Shown piece after piece: positions 61,090-64,000 of a stretch of 64,000 nucleotides of DNA. Position 1 is the stretch's first letter, and each line of letters starts with the position of its first letter. This stretch comes from Allolobophora icterica (lineage: Eukaryota > Annelida > Clitellata > Crassiclitellata > Lumbricidae), in assembly GCA_963556255.1 (NCBI GenBank), contig OY744605.1:38225108-38289107 (forward strand), written 5' to 3'. A program made the position numbers and the translations under genes. The notes beneath the pieces are model-generated. The model worked only from the letters and a program-made list of their open reading frames with translations. It searched no databases and was not told the origin of the DNA.

Positions 61090-61655
61090 GGTCATAAGCA
61101 TCTTGAAAATTGAAGTTTGAAGCATCCATCAACACACCATAGTCACCTTGTTCAAACACAAATAACAATAACAAAATATCAAGCGCTTCTTAATAGGCCT
61201 AAGCGTCAATTCAATGCACGGGCTATCGATCGCTACACTAATCATTCATTATTACATTACATAATAATGAAGTGAGCTGGAAACACTCAACCGTAAACAG
61301 CAAGTTTTAACTTTAAAACGGGACTCAGTCTCAGTAACAAATACGCGAAGATAAAGAGGCGGAGACTTCCAAATTGTGGAAGAACATAACAACAGGAACG
61401 ACACATTTTCAGTACATGCTGATCGAGCGAAGAATCGCCATATAACGGAGCTGCCGATCTTTAAAGGCTATAATTATGTCAACACGAAATCAACTTTCCC
61501 TGTAATATTGTCTCGATCAAAATCTTTTAAAGGTGGTTCATTAGTTCGCAAATGAAATGCTTATTGTTCATGGCAGATAAATTAAAGGAACAGGTAGTAA
61601 AATAATTATAATTCTTTACTTAAATGAAAGTAATGTTTATTACTGAAAACTGCGA
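61090..61655. other. Intron FA2-FA3
   Basis: No exon or defined element recognised. Confidence 0.4.
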
Positions 61656-61660
61656 ATCAC

Positions 61661-61833
61661 CTTGCAAATTTGAGATCTCCCAACGACCCGCCGCCTCCCA
61701 GCCGGTGCTTACAGCGATGGACTTTATAGTTTCCGGGTGATTTTCTTTAACATGTTCCATCAGGAAGTTCTTTCCAACCGTTGACCCTGTTCCAACTTCC
61801 AGTCTTTGATCCTTCCATCGGAACCAGAAGTAC
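61661..61833 (-). CDS. FAMeT module FA2, second exon
   Basis: Acceptor ..GTCGTCTAG at 61,834-61,835; donor CAAG|GTGATT at 61,660. Its first base completes the Arg codon split at the 62,633 donor, giving R-YFWFRW. It continues VGTG, FLMEHVKENHP, GRWEISNLQ. The two exons total 441 bp. Confidence 0.85.
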
Positions 61834-62219
61834 CTAGACGACGGTTTAAAACATTCAAAATAAGAACAGTAGATTAACATTAGACTTAAAGTATATCTTT
61901 CTAACAAACTGATATAGCATGCACTTTCTTACATCCATTCGAGCAAATGTATCTAAGACCTGAATCCTAAGACCTTTCGCTTTCTACTTCCTCTTCTTTA
62001 GCCAACATCTTCTTTAAGGGATCTAGGCACAACATTCCATATAAAACCCAAAATTCTTGCAATTCTCAAATGTGCCTGTATTCCCAGATGTTTCCGACAG
62101 CTTCCGTATACTCTGGTTTTAGCAACACTGATTCACTGCTGCAGATCTGTATAATTATTCTGTGTTCTCTCTGACTGCACACAACACTTCTTTAACTACA
62201 ATCATACAGTACCCTTCCG

Positions 62220-62490
62220 AGACCATAGCACCTGCTTTCCGTTGCTTAAACTTAATCCTCATGCAACCGCTCATCTTAGATTACAGTCTGCAGCTCTGTT
62301 AAGGCTGGTGTTTTCTTCAAGCAGCATCTCGTGGGAAGTAATATGTGGTCCCTGGTACGCGTCTTTTCGTGGGACGGTCGTCATTCACAGTAGCTGGATT
62401 TTCAATCTTAAACTCTCTACCTCTTCATGTTCGCAAACCTCTGACGAAGGTTAGCCTCGCTCTAATTAAAAATTTACTTCTTTAAGTGTA
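62220..62490 (+). mobile_element. LINE C-terminal fragment inside the FA2 internal intron
   Basis: Reads GRSSFTVAGFSILNSLPLHV, then LALIKNLLL: the degenerate 'SFxVxGPxxWNSLPLxxR' end of CR1/L2-type elements, antisense to the host gene. Confidence 0.6.
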
Positions 62491-62632
62491 TATTTTAGTT
62501 TTGAACCTTTTCGGTTGACCCGTTTCACCATGCACTTCTGAACTTTGCAATGAGCTCATTTTCGTAAACCAAAACAGAATCATGGACTACAAAACCGGCG
62601 ACAGAAGCCAAGAAAACCTAGAAATGACTTAC

Positions 62633-62900
62633 CTAAGTTCATCACAGCTTAAGATTCCTGGCGTATCAATCCAAACGAGATTAGGGCCATACGGTCCTTC
62701 ACGCATGACTGACTCCGTGTTGTTGTTTATTCCAAAGGCCACTTCATATGTATTGGGTCCCATTCCATTCGTCTCGCTAAGCAGAATATGAGCGTCGTGA
62801 CATGTACGAATATTCAAAACGGCCGAGTCCAGGGAAAGCGTACTGAACCAGATCTGGTTGTACGAGTATTGCAATTCTGTTGAAGCGTTCAGGACGCGAC
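62633..62900 (-). CDS. FAMeT module FA2, first exon
   Basis: Acceptor ..TCCATAG at 62,901-62,902 (phase 1); donor CTTAG|GTAAGT at 62,632 (phase 2, perfect consensus). Landmarks are TELQYSYNQIW, LNIRTCHDAHILLSE, YEVAFGINNNTESVMREG and TPGILSCDELR. The split lies between the two halves of the RxFWxxW motif. Confidence 0.87.
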
Positions 62901-62904
62901 CTAT

Positions 62905-63540
62905 GGACAAATTAAAAATATCAGAAACTATTCAACTGTTCTTTCGGAAGAGTTTGGTGATTATTTGAACGATGCATCTAAAAGTCAGAGTATGAAATTA
63001 TGCACGGTTTGCTCGCATGTATCCATGTGTGCGTGTATGGACAGGTGTATGTATATATATAATATGTATGTATGTAATATGTATGTTTGAATATATCTAC
63101 ACATTTATGTAAGCCGAGCGTCTTCACACAGACTTTGCATTAAACCAAAGCACAAGTGCAAATCCTTGGAAGTGTAGGGTACTGTACGGTAATCAAAGGA
63201 GTAATCCGAGGATTTGTGAAGATTTCAACGAAAAACAGCAACATTTGAACAACAAGACAACTTGAACCCTTCTGTGTGTTTATACGATATTCGGTAGTAA
63301 GACATTTATAAATCTACACGACTTCAACGTTTATTTTAAAAGCCACGTAAGCCAACATTTACAGGATTTAAATTTAATTGACTGTATTGTAGGATAACAA
63401 CACTTTCTAGTGTCTCTGAAAGGCGCTCCTCGTCAGCCTCAATGATGTCACGAACAGTATATAAGCAAATATCATAAAACAGTGACTTATTGAAAGACTT
63501 TAAACACGATTATTATTATCTTTGGGAATCACAAGTTACA
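62905..63540. other. Intron FA1-FA2
   Basis: Short TGTATG repeats near 63,045-63,090; no exon. Confidence 0.4.
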
Positions 63541-63546
63541 ACTTAC

Positions 63547-63978
63547 CAGACTCGCGCCGGAAAGTCCAGGTGACGGTGTTGACGTCTTTCGAAGCCATAG
63601 CTAAGGCATTGACAACGTAGGGCTGTGTGTCAGTCCACGCAAATAGCTGTCCCTGGTTGACATCGCTTCCCTCTCCAACGCTGATCGTCCCGTCAGCCCA
63701 TGTGACCCATAAAGATTCCGCATGGCACGTGAATATGTTTGTATTGGCGTCGAATGTGTTTTCATTGGGCAGAGTCTTGTAAATGGACGAGCGCGTGTTT
63801 TCATCGACTCCGAGAGTGATTCGGTAGGCCTCATAGTCCGTAACCCCAGGAAGGTGGGTTAGGAAGAGATACACGTCACGACAGGCGTTGACAGTGAACA
63901 AAAAGGCCTTCTGGTCAGTCGTTAAAACGAAATGATCGAATTCGTTTGTGCTATTCGTGTAGATGGTGTACGTGTTAT
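63547..63978 (-). CDS. FAMeT module exon FA1 (144 residues), first FA module in the window
   Basis: Acceptor ..CTTTGATAG at 63,979-63,980; donor TCTG|GTAAGT at 63,546, consensus. Landmarks are NTYTIYTNSTNEFDH, FTVNACRDVYLFLTH, YRITLGVDENTRSSIY, FTCHAESLWVTW and VGEG. The Phe of the FW motif is Leu. The phase-1 acceptor shows that more coding sequence lies beyond the right edge of the window. Confidence 0.85.
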
Positions 63979-64000
63979 CTATCAAAGCACAAGAAATTTA

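Overview
The window is animal nuclear DNA: intron-rich, full of diverse transposons, with long AT-rich microsatellites and tRNA-derived SINEs. There is no operon structure, no Shine-Dalgarno pattern and no rRNA or tRNA gene. The host exons all encode one module, the FAMeT / Methyltransf_FA domain (farnesoic acid O-methyltransferase domain, Pfam PF12248 by name; enzymatic activity is not established for the domain as a whole). Large tandem sets of this domain are familiar in marine invertebrates, but I cannot name the species or even the phylum with confidence.

All host exons lie on the minus strand and form two blocks. Block FA (about 63,978 down to 39,703) has 13 recognisable modules, FA1-FA13: ten complete, one split and damaged (FA9), one truncated (FA10), and one with an in-frame stop and both conserved cysteines lost (FA13). 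It runs in from beyond the right edge. Block FB (27,706 down to 7,057) starts with a short exon encoding a signal peptide and continues through eight complete modules, FB1-FB8; its 3' end is not seen. Almost every module is one exon of 420-498 bp, divisible by three, with phase-1 introns on both sides, so modules can be duplicated, deleted or skipped without frameshift. Each complete module is about 140-166 residues and carries one Cys in a (V/F/I)xxC motif and a second Cys just before an F-W-x-x-W motif. The proteins look like secreted or extracellular strings of beads.

The rest is mobile and repetitive DNA. At 844-6,100 lies a complete, apparently young 5.26-kb Kolobok-like DNA transposon: TTAA target duplication, 258-bp terminal inverted repeats that read as identical, an intact 627-residue transposase and a convergent two-exon second gene. 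Other elements with defined ends are hAT-like elements at 13,360-13,568, 16,763-17,211, 21,223-22,038, 58,310-59,279 and 59,579-60,157 (the last nested in another element), mariner-type elements at 24,299-25,068 and 59,296-60,460, a Mutator-like element at 25,632-26,222 that splits a small ORF, and a terminal-repeat element at 22,318-23,947 carrying a 182-bp satellite. LINE fragments are common (1-325, 20,405-21,047, 29,170-32,340, 33,800-34,040, 34,986-36,540, 45,030-45,500, 50,235-50,990, 57,020-58,300, 62,220-62,490), with tRNA-derived SINEs at 19,468-19,790 and 36,190-36,433. A 1.2-kb CTA trinucleotide array dominates 47,290-48,760.

The interplay is that a fast-expanding modular exon array is being interrupted by transposons: the 7.2-kb first intron of FB is almost wholly transposon-derived, one hAT-like element sits next to a splice donor (FB3), and another carries five splice-donor-like repeats in the gene's orientation.
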